A stretch of 5,222 nt of DNA, from the NCBI GenBank assembly GCA_028696755.1, contig JAQVGK010000287.1, positions 1-5,222 of the forward strand, given 5' to 3'. This document shows, piece after piece, positions 1 to 5,222 of the stretch (position 1 is the first letter of the stretch; every line of letters begins with the position of its first letter). The notes under the pieces are model-generated. The model saw only the letters and a list, made by a program, of their open reading frames with translations, was not told the origin of the DNA and searched no databases. This DNA is from Bacteroidales bacterium. GTDB lineage: Bacteria; Bacteroidota; Bacteroidia; Bacteroidales; ML635J-15. The translations under genes were made by a program, and so were the position numbers.

Positions 1-684
1 TATTCGCAGGACTTGCTATCTGCAGGAAAAGTTATGGAAACTACTGTTGTTTACACCATGTCGCAAGCAAAAGGGCGTGGAATGGGTAAAAATATCTGGC
101 TTTCTGAAGATAATAAAAACCTACTTTGTTCATTAATTGTTTTTCCTGAGCTTAAAGCTGAATCACATTTCTCGCTTAGCATGATTGTATCGCTGGCAAT
201 ATGCGAGTATCTGATTTTAAAGGGTGTAGAAGCTAAAATTAAATGGCCAAACGATATCTGGGTGCAAAATAAAAAGCTAGCCGGAATCCTTATCGAAAAC
301 TCTATTATGGGTGATAGAATAAAGTCATCGGTTATTGGTGTTGGACTTAATTTAAACCAAACAAATTTTCCAGCCGAAATTCCTAATCCGGTTTCTTTGT
401 CTCAACTTACAGAAAATTCTTATAATATTGATAATGAGATAGTTACAATTTCAAATTTAATAAACAATGCAATTGCTAGCTTATCCAAAAACGAGTTTTT
501 AAATATCAGGACAAATTATCTTTCAAAATTGTATCGTTATAACGAACTAAGCGAATTCAAATCCAATGATAGAATTTTTAAAGGGACAATTATCAGCGTT
601 AACCAAACAGGTCATCTCGTCGTTAAAGAATCTGCGGGTAATATTTCGGAATTTTATTTTAAGGAAATCGAGTTTGTTTTGTAA
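1..684 (+). CDS. birA: Biotin-protein ligase (biotin-[acetyl-CoA carboxylase] ligase), 5'-truncated by the window edge
   Basis: This cytoplasmic enzyme activates biotin as biotinyl-AMP and attaches it to the lysine of biotin carboxyl carrier domains. The frame is open from base 1 and 227 residues are visible. The TTG at 13 is not the real start, because the frame continues upstream and the family's N-terminal ST-N region is missing. Visible motifs, counted from the first residue seen, are the biotinyl-AMP loop KGRGMG (24-29) followed by W33, KWPND with the catalytic lysine (81-85), KLAGILIE (92-99), the V-IGVGLNLN strand (about 111-119), and a small SH3-like C-terminal domain (about 190-227) with G-IISVNQTGHL and the closing FKEIEFVL. 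The GRGMGK loop is a little unusual; many homologues have GRGxxGNxW. Whether an N-terminal repressor HTH exists cannot be seen; Bacteroidota homologues are usually short, without one. It converges on the minus-strand block. It ends with TAA. Confidence 0.93.
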   Translation, partial: YSQDLLSAGKVMETTVVYTMSQAKGRGMGKNIWLSEDNKNLLCSLIVFPELKAESHFSLSMIVSLAICEYLILKGVEAKIKWPNDIWVQNKKLAGILIENSIMGDRIKSSVIGVGLNLNQTNFPAEIPNPVSLSQLTENSYNIDNEIVTISNLINNAIASLSKNEFLNIRTNYLSKLYRYNELSEFKSNDRIFKGTIISVNQTGHLVVKESAGNISEFYFKEIEFVL

Positions 685-757
685 GCATAGTTTGTTAATC
701 TTTGCTTTTGGGCTCCAGTAAATATATAAATCTTGTCATTCGGCCTAATCAATAATC

Positions 758-852
758 AAACAATTAAAAAATTCTCTTCCACTTGTCCGTTAGGCGATGC
801 GCTGAGTGAGTCGAAGCGACATTTATATCTTAGGGAATTTTGCAAATTGTTT
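758..852. repeat. Long imperfect inverted repeat in the convergent spacer, possible bidirectional terminator
   Basis: The left arm 758-777 pairs with the right arm 832-852. AAACAATT (758-765) pairs with AATTGTTT (845-852), then comes a 2/3-nt internal loop, then AAAATTC (768-774) with GAATTTT (835-841), then one mismatch and two further pairs. Inside, TGTC (784-787) can pair with GACA (818-821). The arms enclose about 54 nt carrying GAGTGAGTCGAAGCGA (804-819). On the + strand the right arm runs into six T (850-855). It lies between birA and the oppositely oriented lipoprotein gene, so it may terminate both transcripts. It could equally be a dispersed intergenic repeat. The pairing is read directly from the sequence; the role is inferred. 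Confidence 0.5.
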
Positions 853-858
853 TTTGTT

Positions 859-872
859 TCCGCGATAGCGGA
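859..872. other. Short GC-rich hairpin with GATA loop
   Basis: TCCGC (859-863) and GCGGA (868-872) form a perfect 5-bp stem around the tetraloop GATA, just after the larger inverted repeat and in AT-rich surroundings. No T-tract follows on the + strand, so it is not a standard intrinsic terminator on its own. It may belong to the same structured intergenic element. Confidence 0.35.
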
Positions 873-938
873 TATACAGTTTAAAGTTAGCTTTTATTTT
901 TAGAGAATTATGATAAAACAGCCAAGATTTATACTAAC

Positions 939-960
939 CCACCGACGTACCGACCACCGA
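939..960. repeat. Short ACCGA/CCACCGA direct repeat
   Basis: ACCGA occurs three times (941-945, 949-953, 956-960), and the first and last copies are part of CCACCGA (939-945 and 954-960). The stretch is locally GC-rich and sits 18 bp beyond the stop codon of the DUF6340 lipoprotein gene. It encodes nothing recognisable. It may be low-complexity sequence or part of the 3' untranslated region of that gene. Confidence 0.35.
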
Positions 961-977
961 TCACAAAAACTACCATT

Positions 978-2018
978 CTACCTAAGCTGCTCATCTAGCC
1001 TATTAATCTCAGCCTGTCGGTATGTAAGTGTATTAATTAAGGCAGCGGTGTAATTGTTATTGTACTTTTTGTAAGCATCGTTGGCGAATTGCAATGCTAA
1101 TTCAATATCGTTATTTACCTCATAATAAACAGCCAAATTGTGCAAAGCATAAGCTGATATTTTTACATCGCTATCGTTTTTCAAGTTATTCCAGATATTG
1201 TATGCTTCCTGCCAGTTTTTCTGACGAGCATATTTAACAGCCAACTTCATTTCGGCATTACGTGTTTTGAAAATAGTACGAGGTTCGGTAGCCCATGTTG
1301 GTGAAATTCTTTTTGCATACATATATCCTGCATATCCACCTGCTTGTTCAACAGCATCTCGTTTTGATGGAATCTTACGACGCGCAGCTTCAATATCATA
1401 ATCGTCGTATTCCCAAATTTTTGCATCGCGAAATCCTTGTTGGTCGAGAACCTTTTTATTTGCCGGATCATAAACTCGCCAACCTGCATCAATAAATACT
1501 TCCAAGCCTTCGATATACTTTGTTTTAGTTACCTTTTGTCCGTCAACTGTTGTGGTTACATTTTTTGTGTTCGAAAAATAGCGGGTGTCGGAGTCAAAAG
1601 TTTCCAATACAATAATTAGATCTGCATCATACTGGTTTGCAAGCTTTTGAACCGTGTCCCAATCTAGTGGTAAAGGCCATTCTTTTGTTCCAGTTCCTCG
1701 CAAATCGTAAGTTGTGTTTACTGTCGATTTATATTTAGGTGCTTCGTTTACAGCAATCGAAAAGCTAGTGATACAATTGTCGGATGCGTTACGATCTTGA
1801 TGAATACCTTCTCCTGTAAATAATCCTTCAACAAAGTTTCCACCTTTTTCTCCCTTGCCTGGCAAGCTTCGGTTAACTACTGCAATTTTTTCGTGTTTAC
1901 CTGGAATGGTTATATCTGCTGGTTTTAAAACATCTACATAAATGGATGTTGTTTTACACGAGTTGAACACACATATTGCAGAAATAAAAATAATTGAAAA
2001 CAGTATAATCTTTTTCAT
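978..2018 (-). CDS. DUF6340-like lipoprotein with TPR-like C-terminus
   Basis: Predicted envelope lipoprotein of 346 residues, function unknown. The chosen ATG at 2018 gives a clean signal peptide: MKK, a hydrophobic stretch, then a lipobox-like FNSC with the lipidated cysteine at residue 21. A frame extension up to 2075 would add 19 residues ahead of the signal peptide, so it is less likely. After the cysteine the protein shows the pattern I associate with DUF6340: VLKPADITIP, then KIAVVNRSLP (about 44-53), then an EGLFTGEGIHQDR segment (about 64-76), and a beta-rich middle with ADLIIVLETFD (about 132-142) and GWRVYDPANKKVLD. Residues about 256-336 form helical pairs resembling two TPR units (KNWQEAYNIWNNL; ALHNLAVYYEVNNDIELALQFANDAYKKY). 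It lies 53 bp behind the NYN-LOTUS gene and is last in the minus-strand series. No Shine-Dalgarno is evident. It ends with TAG. The family call rests on recalled pattern; lipoprotein status is clear. Confidence 0.8.
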   Translation of the reverse strand: MKKIILFSIIFISAICVFNSCKTTSIYVDVLKPADITIPGKHEKIAVVNRSLPGKGEKGGNFVEGLFTGEGIHQDRNASDNCITSFSIAVNEAPKYKSTVNTTYDLRGTGTKEWPLPLDWDTVQKLANQYDADLIIVLETFDSDTRYFSNTKNVTTTVDGQKVTKTKYIEGLEVFIDAGWRVYDPANKKVLDQQGFRDAKIWEYDDYDIEAARRKIPSKRDAVEQAGGYAGYMYAKRISPTWATEPRTIFKTRNAEMKLAVKYARQKNWQEAYNIWNNLKNDSDVKISAYALHNLAVYYEVNNDIELALQFANDAYKKYNNNYTAALINTLTYRQAEINRLDEQLR

Positions 2019-2071
2019 AATGCTTAGTTTTAGTTTTTTAAAAACAACAAAAATCATTCCTTTAAACCCTA

Positions 2072-2827
2072 TCATTTTATTTTAACAAATATGTGTTTGA
2101 TGTGCGTTTTTTCAACTTCTCGTTCGTCGATAATAAAATGCTTTGCTAGTGATTTGAAAAGAGGTGTTAATTTTGAAAATCCATAATTACGTGGATCGAA
2201 ATCTGGTTTTTTCTTAATGATTAAAGCACCAACCTCAGCCATAAATACCCATCCACTTTCATCTGCCAAATCTTCAACGCTTTTCTTTAATAGTTGAATA
2301 AGTTCGTTGCTAATTTTTTCGTATTGAACCGTCTTTGATTTTTCAGTTTTTATTGATTTGGTGTTTTCAGCTTTTGGAGTGTTTGGATTTCCGATAATTT
2401 CGATATAGATAAACTTATCGCATGCAACAATAAACGGATTTGGTGTTTTCTTCTCTCATATTCCAACAACCAAGGATCCCGATTCGCGTATTCTTGTAGC
2501 AAGTCTTGTAAAGTCACTGTCGCTAGATACTAGGCAAAATCCATCAACCTTTTCGCTGTGCAATATGTCCATAGCATCTATAATCATGGCCGAATCTGTT
2601 GCATTTTTTCCAGTTGTGTAACTGTATTGCTGAATCGGTGTTATAGCGTGCTCAAGCAGAGCTGGTTTCCATCCGGATACTGTTGGTTTTGTCCAATCTC
2701 CATAAATTCGTTTTATGGTTGGGATGCCTAATTTAGCAATTTCGTCGAGCATACCCGAAATATTGGAATAGGGAATATTATCTGCATCTATTAGTACAGC
2801 TAGTTTTAAATCAGTTTTTTCTTTCAT
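2072..2827 (-). pseudogene. NYN-LOTUS (OST-HTH) protein gene interrupted by an in-frame TGA
   Basis: From ATG at 2827 the frame encodes 123 residues of a NYN domain (DUF88/LabA-like, PIN-fold). It has LIDADNI (12-18; D14, N17), KNATDSAMIIDAMDIL (74-89; D78, D84) and LVSSDSDF (99-106; D103, D105), the usual metal-binding acidic set of this ribonuclease-like fold. A TGA at 2458-2456 then stops translation after LVVGI. The same frame stays open for 127 more codons, beginning EKKTPNPFIVACDKF and ending in a LOTUS/OST-HTH domain at about residues 172-249 (GWVFMAEVGALI, DFDPRNYGFSKL). Intact homologues, as I recall them, read VIGIGEKKTP here, so TGA stands where GGA (Gly) is expected: one G-to-T change. 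No frameshift is needed. No ATG lies between the TGA and the LOTUS domain, so restart looks poor. It could be a recent nonsense mutation, a sequencing error, or read-through. Such proteins are thought to act on RNA in the cytoplasm. The final stop is TGA followed directly by TAG. Confidence 0.85.
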
Positions 2828-2854
2828 TTTTATAGGTATTTTGGGTCTTTCGTT

Positions 2855-3628
2855 TTATTTTAGAAGCAGAGAGTCGATTCCAAAAACATAATCTTCAATT
2901 ACATTTAGTTTTACAGCAGTTTCCGAACCATTAAATCCGGTTATGTCTCCGTAGTTTATTTTATCTCGAAATTGTTTCTGATATTCTTTTGCTATTGGTA
3001 AATATGTCCAGTGCCATTTTTCTTCGTTGTATCCAACAGTTCGGCTGGCAGTATAAACCTGATAGAAACCATATTCTGCTGCATTGTCGACAAGCCATTG
3101 ATATGCTTTTTTTCCAGTTTCTGTTTCGAAGAAATTTAGTTTTGTGCTCATCATATCTATGTCGGTTCCCCAGTGATGGCGGGATGTGCCTGGCATTGCC
3201 AGATAACTTAAAACTGATTTTGAAACTTTCTCAGGATTTGATGAGCTATAATAGCGTTGGTTCCATAACCATTTTTGAGTATCAAAACTTCTAAATGCTG
3301 AAACTATTCCAAGGTTTACACCTTCTGCTGCTGCAGCTTCGTACATTGCGATATAATGCTCGAGCACATCTTTGTGAATGTATTCTTTTCGCAGCAGGCA
3401 ATATTTTTTTGGTATTTCTACAAACAGACTGTCTTTTGCTGCATCGAATTTGCCTAAAAGGTGTTCTTTGCTAATATCTGGATACTGCCTAATACTGTCG
3501 GAAATTGATATGTTTTCGCTAATCTGCTTTTCAGGTATTATTGCCGATTTATGTTCCGTTTTATTATTGCAGGAACATAGCATTATGGCAATCAAAACTT
3601 GTGATAATATCAGATTCATTTTATTCAT
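2855..3628 (-). CDS. VanY-like D-alanyl-D-alanine carboxypeptidase lipoprotein (peptidase family M15)
   Basis: Predicted zinc carboxypeptidase that removes the terminal D-alanine from peptidoglycan stem peptides. It has 257 residues. The N-terminus is a lipoprotein signal with lipobox LCSC and cysteine at residue 20, followed by a polar linker of about 50 residues, so it probably sits membrane-anchored in the periplasm. The catalytic domain spans about 75-215: SAFRSFDTQ (110-118), PGTSRHHWGTDID (146-158) supplying zinc ligands H151 and D158, and NEEKWHWTYLP (201-211) supplying catalytic E203 and ligand H206. This matches the VanY SxHxxGxxxD and ExWH signatures. The ATG at 3628 overlaps the transketolase stop by 8 bp; an alternative ATG at 3619 lies one base past that stop. 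Either way translational coupling is likely. The stop is 27 bp before the NYN-LOTUS start. LD-carboxypeptidase or endopeptidase activity within M15 cannot be excluded. There is no sign of a vancomycin-resistance cluster. Confidence 0.88.
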   Translation of the reverse strand: MNKMNLILSQVLIAIMLCSCNNKTEHKSAIIPEKQISENISISDSIRQYPDISKEHLLGKFDAAKDSLFVEIPKKYCLLRKEYIHKDVLEHYIAMYEAAAAEGVNLGIVSAFRSFDTQKWLWNQRYYSSSNPEKVSKSVLSYLAMPGTSRHHWGTDIDMMSTKLNFFETETGKKAYQWLVDNAAEYGFYQVYTASRTVGYNEEKWHWTYLPIAKEYQKQFRDKINYGDITGFNGSETAVKLNVIEDYVFGIDSLLLK

Positions 3629-4568
3629 TTAGGAAAGTAATAATTCTATTTGTTAATGAACTTATATCAAGTCCGTATTTTGAAAGCAATTCGTTTGGTG
3701 TTCCTGATTCTCCAAAGCAATCTGGCATTCCAATGATTTTCATTTTTACTGGATGTTTTTGTGATAACATTTCGGCAACAGCGCTTCCTAATCCGCCAAA
3801 AATCTGATGTTCTTCGATTGTAACAATTCTACTAGTTTTTTTTGCGGAATTTACAATTGTATCTTCATCTAGTGGCTTTATGGTGTGAATATTTACTACT
3901 TCTGCGTTAATTCCTAATTTGCTAATCTCTTTAGCCGCTTCAAGAGCTTGCCAAACCATTGTACCTGTTGCTATAATGCTTAAATCAGAACCTTCTTTTA
4001 GAATTTGTGCTTTCCCAATTTCGAAATTCTGATTTGGTGATGTAAAATTTGGTATTGGTTCGCGACCATATCTGATATAGCATGGACCTTGTAACTTTGT
4101 TAAGGCTTCTAATGTTGCAACTTTGGTTTGATTTTCGTCGCATGGACTAAGCACGGTCATACCTGGAAGCGAACGCATAACAGCAATATCTTCGAGTGCT
4201 TGGTGTGTGGCTCCATCCGGACCAGTTGATATACCAGCATGTGCTCCGCCAATAATTATGTGCAGATTATTGTAACAAACCGATACTCTTATCTGATCTG
4301 CAGTTCGCATTGCCGAGAAGGTTGCGTAAGTCGAAAATACTGGAATCTTTCCCGAAAGCGCCAATCCTGCAGCTACTGATGCGGCATTTTGTTCTGCAAT
4401 TCCTAATGAGAAAAATCTTTCTGGAAATTTTTCTTTAAAGAAATTTGTACCCACCGAATTTGTGATGTCCGAACCTAAGCATACAATTCTATTGTCTATA
4501 GAGGCAATTTCGGCAAGTGCTTTGCCAAAACCGTTTTTCATTGGGCTAAGTTGTTGAATATCAGTCAT
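3621..4568 (-). CDS. Transketolase, C-terminal subunit (split transketolase)
   Basis: This is the pyrimidine-binding plus C-terminal half of a split transketolase, 315 residues from the ATG at 4568. A TTG two codons upstream is a weaker start. With an N-terminal diphosphate-binding partner it would move two-carbon ketol units between sugar phosphates, using thiamine diphosphate, in the cytoplasm. Motifs: FFSLGIAEQNAASVAAGLA with the conserved TPP-activating glutamate (about E59), FSTYATFSAMRTADQIR (about 78-94), and HAGISTGPDGATHQALEDIA (about 110-129). The C-terminal domain follows from about 195 (LSIIATGTMVWQAL, VVNIHTIKPLD, EEHQIFGGLGSAVAE). About 315 residues is normal for stand-alone C-halves. 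The N-terminal half, usually the adjacent upstream gene, is absent: queD ends 9 bp upstream instead. The 3' end overlaps the VanY-like gene by 8 bp. A related two-subunit enzyme for another sugar phosphate is possible. It ends with TAA. Confidence 0.9.
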   Translation of the reverse strand: MTDIQQLSPMKNGFGKALAEIASIDNRIVCLGSDITNSVGTNFFKEKFPERFFSLGIAEQNAASVAAGLALSGKIPVFSTYATFSAMRTADQIRVSVCYNNLHIIIGGAHAGISTGPDGATHQALEDIAVMRSLPGMTVLSPCDENQTKVATLEALTKLQGPCYIRYGREPIPNFTSPNQNFEIGKAQILKEGSDLSIIATGTMVWQALEAAKEISKLGINAEVVNIHTIKPLDEDTIVNSAKKTSRIVTIEEHQIFGGLGSAVAEMLSQKHPVKMKIIGMPDCFGESGTPNELLSKYGLDISSLTNRIITFLNE

Positions 4569-4577
4569 TTTCAAAAA

Positions 4578-5033
4578 CTATTCTTGATCATCAGCATACC
4601 ATTCGGCAAACGAATTTGTTGTTTCGTGCAATTTTATACTGTAAAGACGAATGTTTGATGGTAGAAGTGGTTTAATAATTTCGGCGAAATGTATCACCAT
4701 ATTTTCTGCTGTTGGCTGAAAATCTACAATGTGGATTCGCTTAAAAAGCTTATTCTCGCCTTCAAAATATGACGTTTCTTCTTTATCGCTAAGTAAAAGA
4801 CTGTGGTCAAATTTGTCCACAATATTTGGTTTTACAATTTGTTTTAAATTTCCGAAATCCATAACCATGCCGAGTTTTGTTGAACTTTCGTCGGAGATAG
4901 GCTCGCCAATAATTGTAACTGAAAGTTTGTAAGTATGTCCGTGTACATTTCTACATAAACCATCGTAATTATGCAGTGCGTGTGCTGTTTCAAACTCAAA
5001 CATTTTAGTGACTCTAATCTTTGTCATATTCAT
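4578..5033 (-). CDS. queD: 6-carboxy-5,6,7,8-tetrahydropterin synthase (QueD)
   Basis: This enzyme converts 7,8-dihydroneopterin triphosphate to 6-carboxytetrahydropterin, an early step towards preQ0 and queuosine in tRNA. It has 151 residues from the ATG at 5033; a second ATG at 5027 is equally plausible. Zinc ligands are H18 (ETAHAL), H31 and H33 (VHGHTYKL). The catalytic cysteine is C27 in CRNVHGH, the arrangement that marks QueD. Further family residues are D76-H77 (FDHSLLL), PTAENM (107-112) and E137 (LHETTNSFAEW). It is longer than E. coli QueD (about 120 residues) because of a middle segment of roughly 20 residues (about 83-105), a size I regard as usual in Bacteroidota. It is the first gene of the minus-strand series, with a candidate promoter just upstream and the transketolase subunit 9 bp downstream. 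No preQ1 riboswitch is recognisable in its leader. It ends with TAG. Confidence 0.93.
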   Translation of the reverse strand: MNMTKIRVTKMFEFETAHALHNYDGLCRNVHGHTYKLSVTIIGEPISDESSTKLGMVMDFGNLKQIVKPNIVDKFDHSLLLSDKEETSYFEGENKLFKRIHIVDFQPTAENMVIHFAEIIKPLLPSNIRLYSIKLHETTNSFAEWYADDQE

Positions 5034-5049
5034 TGTTTTATTGATGAAA

Positions 5050-5057
5050 CAAAGTTA
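5050..5057 (-). promoter_or_regulatory. Candidate Bacteroidota -7 promoter box (TAACTTTG) for queD
   Basis: Read on the minus strand, TAACTTTG is an exact match to the Bacteroidota TAnnTTTG -7 consensus. It ends 16 bp before the queD ATG at 5033, implying a leader of roughly 10-20 nt. The expected -33 TTG element is not clear: about 19 bp upstream there is only CTTTAT. It would drive queD and perhaps the four genes after it. An 8-mer with two free positions can occur by chance in AT-rich DNA. Confidence 0.4.
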
Positions 5058-5150
5058 TTAAAAATTTTGTATAAAGTTTCTTTACTTAACAGATCCTTAA
5101 GTTCAATTAGTAAATGCAACTTTTAGGAGTATAAATGTATTCTTAATATC

Positions 5151-5215
5151 GCAACCCTAATCTCTCTTTGTGGAGTGAAGCGTAGCGAAACGGAGCAAAG
5201 AGAGATTAGGGTTGC
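5151..5215. repeat. Perfect 20-bp inverted repeat (long stem, 25-nt loop)
   Basis: GCAACCCTAATCTCTCTTTG (5151-5170) is exactly complementary to 5196-5215, giving an uninterrupted 20-bp stem around a 25-nt loop (5171-5195). The loop contains GAGTGAAGCGTAGCGA (5173-5188). On the + strand the right arm is followed by five C in total, then TTT at the window edge; on the minus strand the stem is followed by GATATTAAG, with no T-tract. It could be a terminator for a gene beyond the right edge, a small non-autonomous palindromic repeat, or a structured RNA element. Between it and the queD start (5034-5150) I see only AT-rich sequence and the promoter box. Confidence 0.75.
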
Positions 5216-5222
5216 CCCCTTT

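Noticed and set aside
682..712. Intrinsic terminator directly after birA
   Set aside because: AAGCA and TGCTT can pair with a loop of about 15 nt, but the stem is only 5 bp and AT-rich; the larger inverted repeat at 758-852 is the better candidate.
1247..1619. Overlapping reading frames on both strands inside the DUF6340 gene
   Set aside because: They show no recognisable domain and lie wholly or mostly within a well-supported coding frame.
2019..2075. N-terminal extension of the DUF6340 lipoprotein to the ATG at 2075, overlapping the NYN-LOTUS stop as ATGA
   Set aside because: It would place 19 extra residues ahead of a complete lipoprotein signal peptide; the ATG at 2018 fits the family and the signal much better.
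2072..2269. A separate small gene of 65 codons downstream of the interrupted NYN gene
   Set aside because: It begins at an internal TTG and is in the same frame as the NYN half; codons 2453-2270 upstream of it are open and read as the expected NYN-LOTUS linker. It is the C-terminus of one gene, not an independent one.
2855..3628. Vancomycin-resistance determinant (vanY in a van cluster)
   Set aside because: There is no vanH, vanA/B, vanX or two-component system nearby. VanY-like M15 lipoproteins are ordinary cell-wall enzymes in many bacteria.
5125..5146. AGGAG followed by ATG on the + strand, a possible small gene start
   Set aside because: The reading frame is ATG-TAT-TCT-TAA, only three codons, with no sign of a leader peptide or a following gene within the window.
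5034..5150. preQ1 or other riboswitch ahead of queD
   Set aside because: The leader is AT-rich without a recognisable preQ1 aptamer, and the candidate promoter leaves only a very short transcript leader.

Overview
The window looks like a piece of a Bacteroidota chromosome, possibly Bacteroidales/Marinilabiliales or a relative. The evidence is low GC with AT-rich spacers, few recognisable Shine-Dalgarno sequences, a TAnnTTTG-type promoter box, a DUF6340-type lipoprotein, a split transketolase and a Bacteroidota-style QueD. No plasmid, phage, IS or CRISPR signature is visible. The content is mostly housekeeping.

Layout. At the left edge (1-684, + strand) is the 3' part of a biotin-protein ligase gene; its start lies outside the window. 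A gene-free convergent spacer follows (685-977). It holds a long imperfect inverted repeat, a small GC-rich hairpin and a short ACCGA repeat, but no gene. The rest (978-5033) is one minus-strand block, read right to left: queD (6-carboxytetrahydropterin synthase), the C-terminal half of a split transketolase, a VanY-like M15 peptidase lipoprotein, a NYN-LOTUS RNA-associated protein, and a DUF6340 lipoprotein with a TPR-like tail. Successive gaps are 9 bp, an 8-bp overlap, 26 bp and 53 bp, so the five genes could form one operon. A Bacteroidota-type -7 box lies just upstream of queD. The right edge (5034-5222) is non-coding and ends in a hairpin with a perfect 20-bp stem.

Functionally the block is mixed: queuosine precursor synthesis, pentose-phosphate metabolism, peptidoglycan trimming, RNA metabolism and an envelope lipoprotein. 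I see no single pathway that unites them and no convincing new system. The most notable points are an in-frame TGA that splits the NYN-LOTUS gene at an expected glycine codon with both halves otherwise intact, a transketolase C-half without its N-half next door, and two hairpin elements flanking the block that share a GAGTGA...GCGA loop core.
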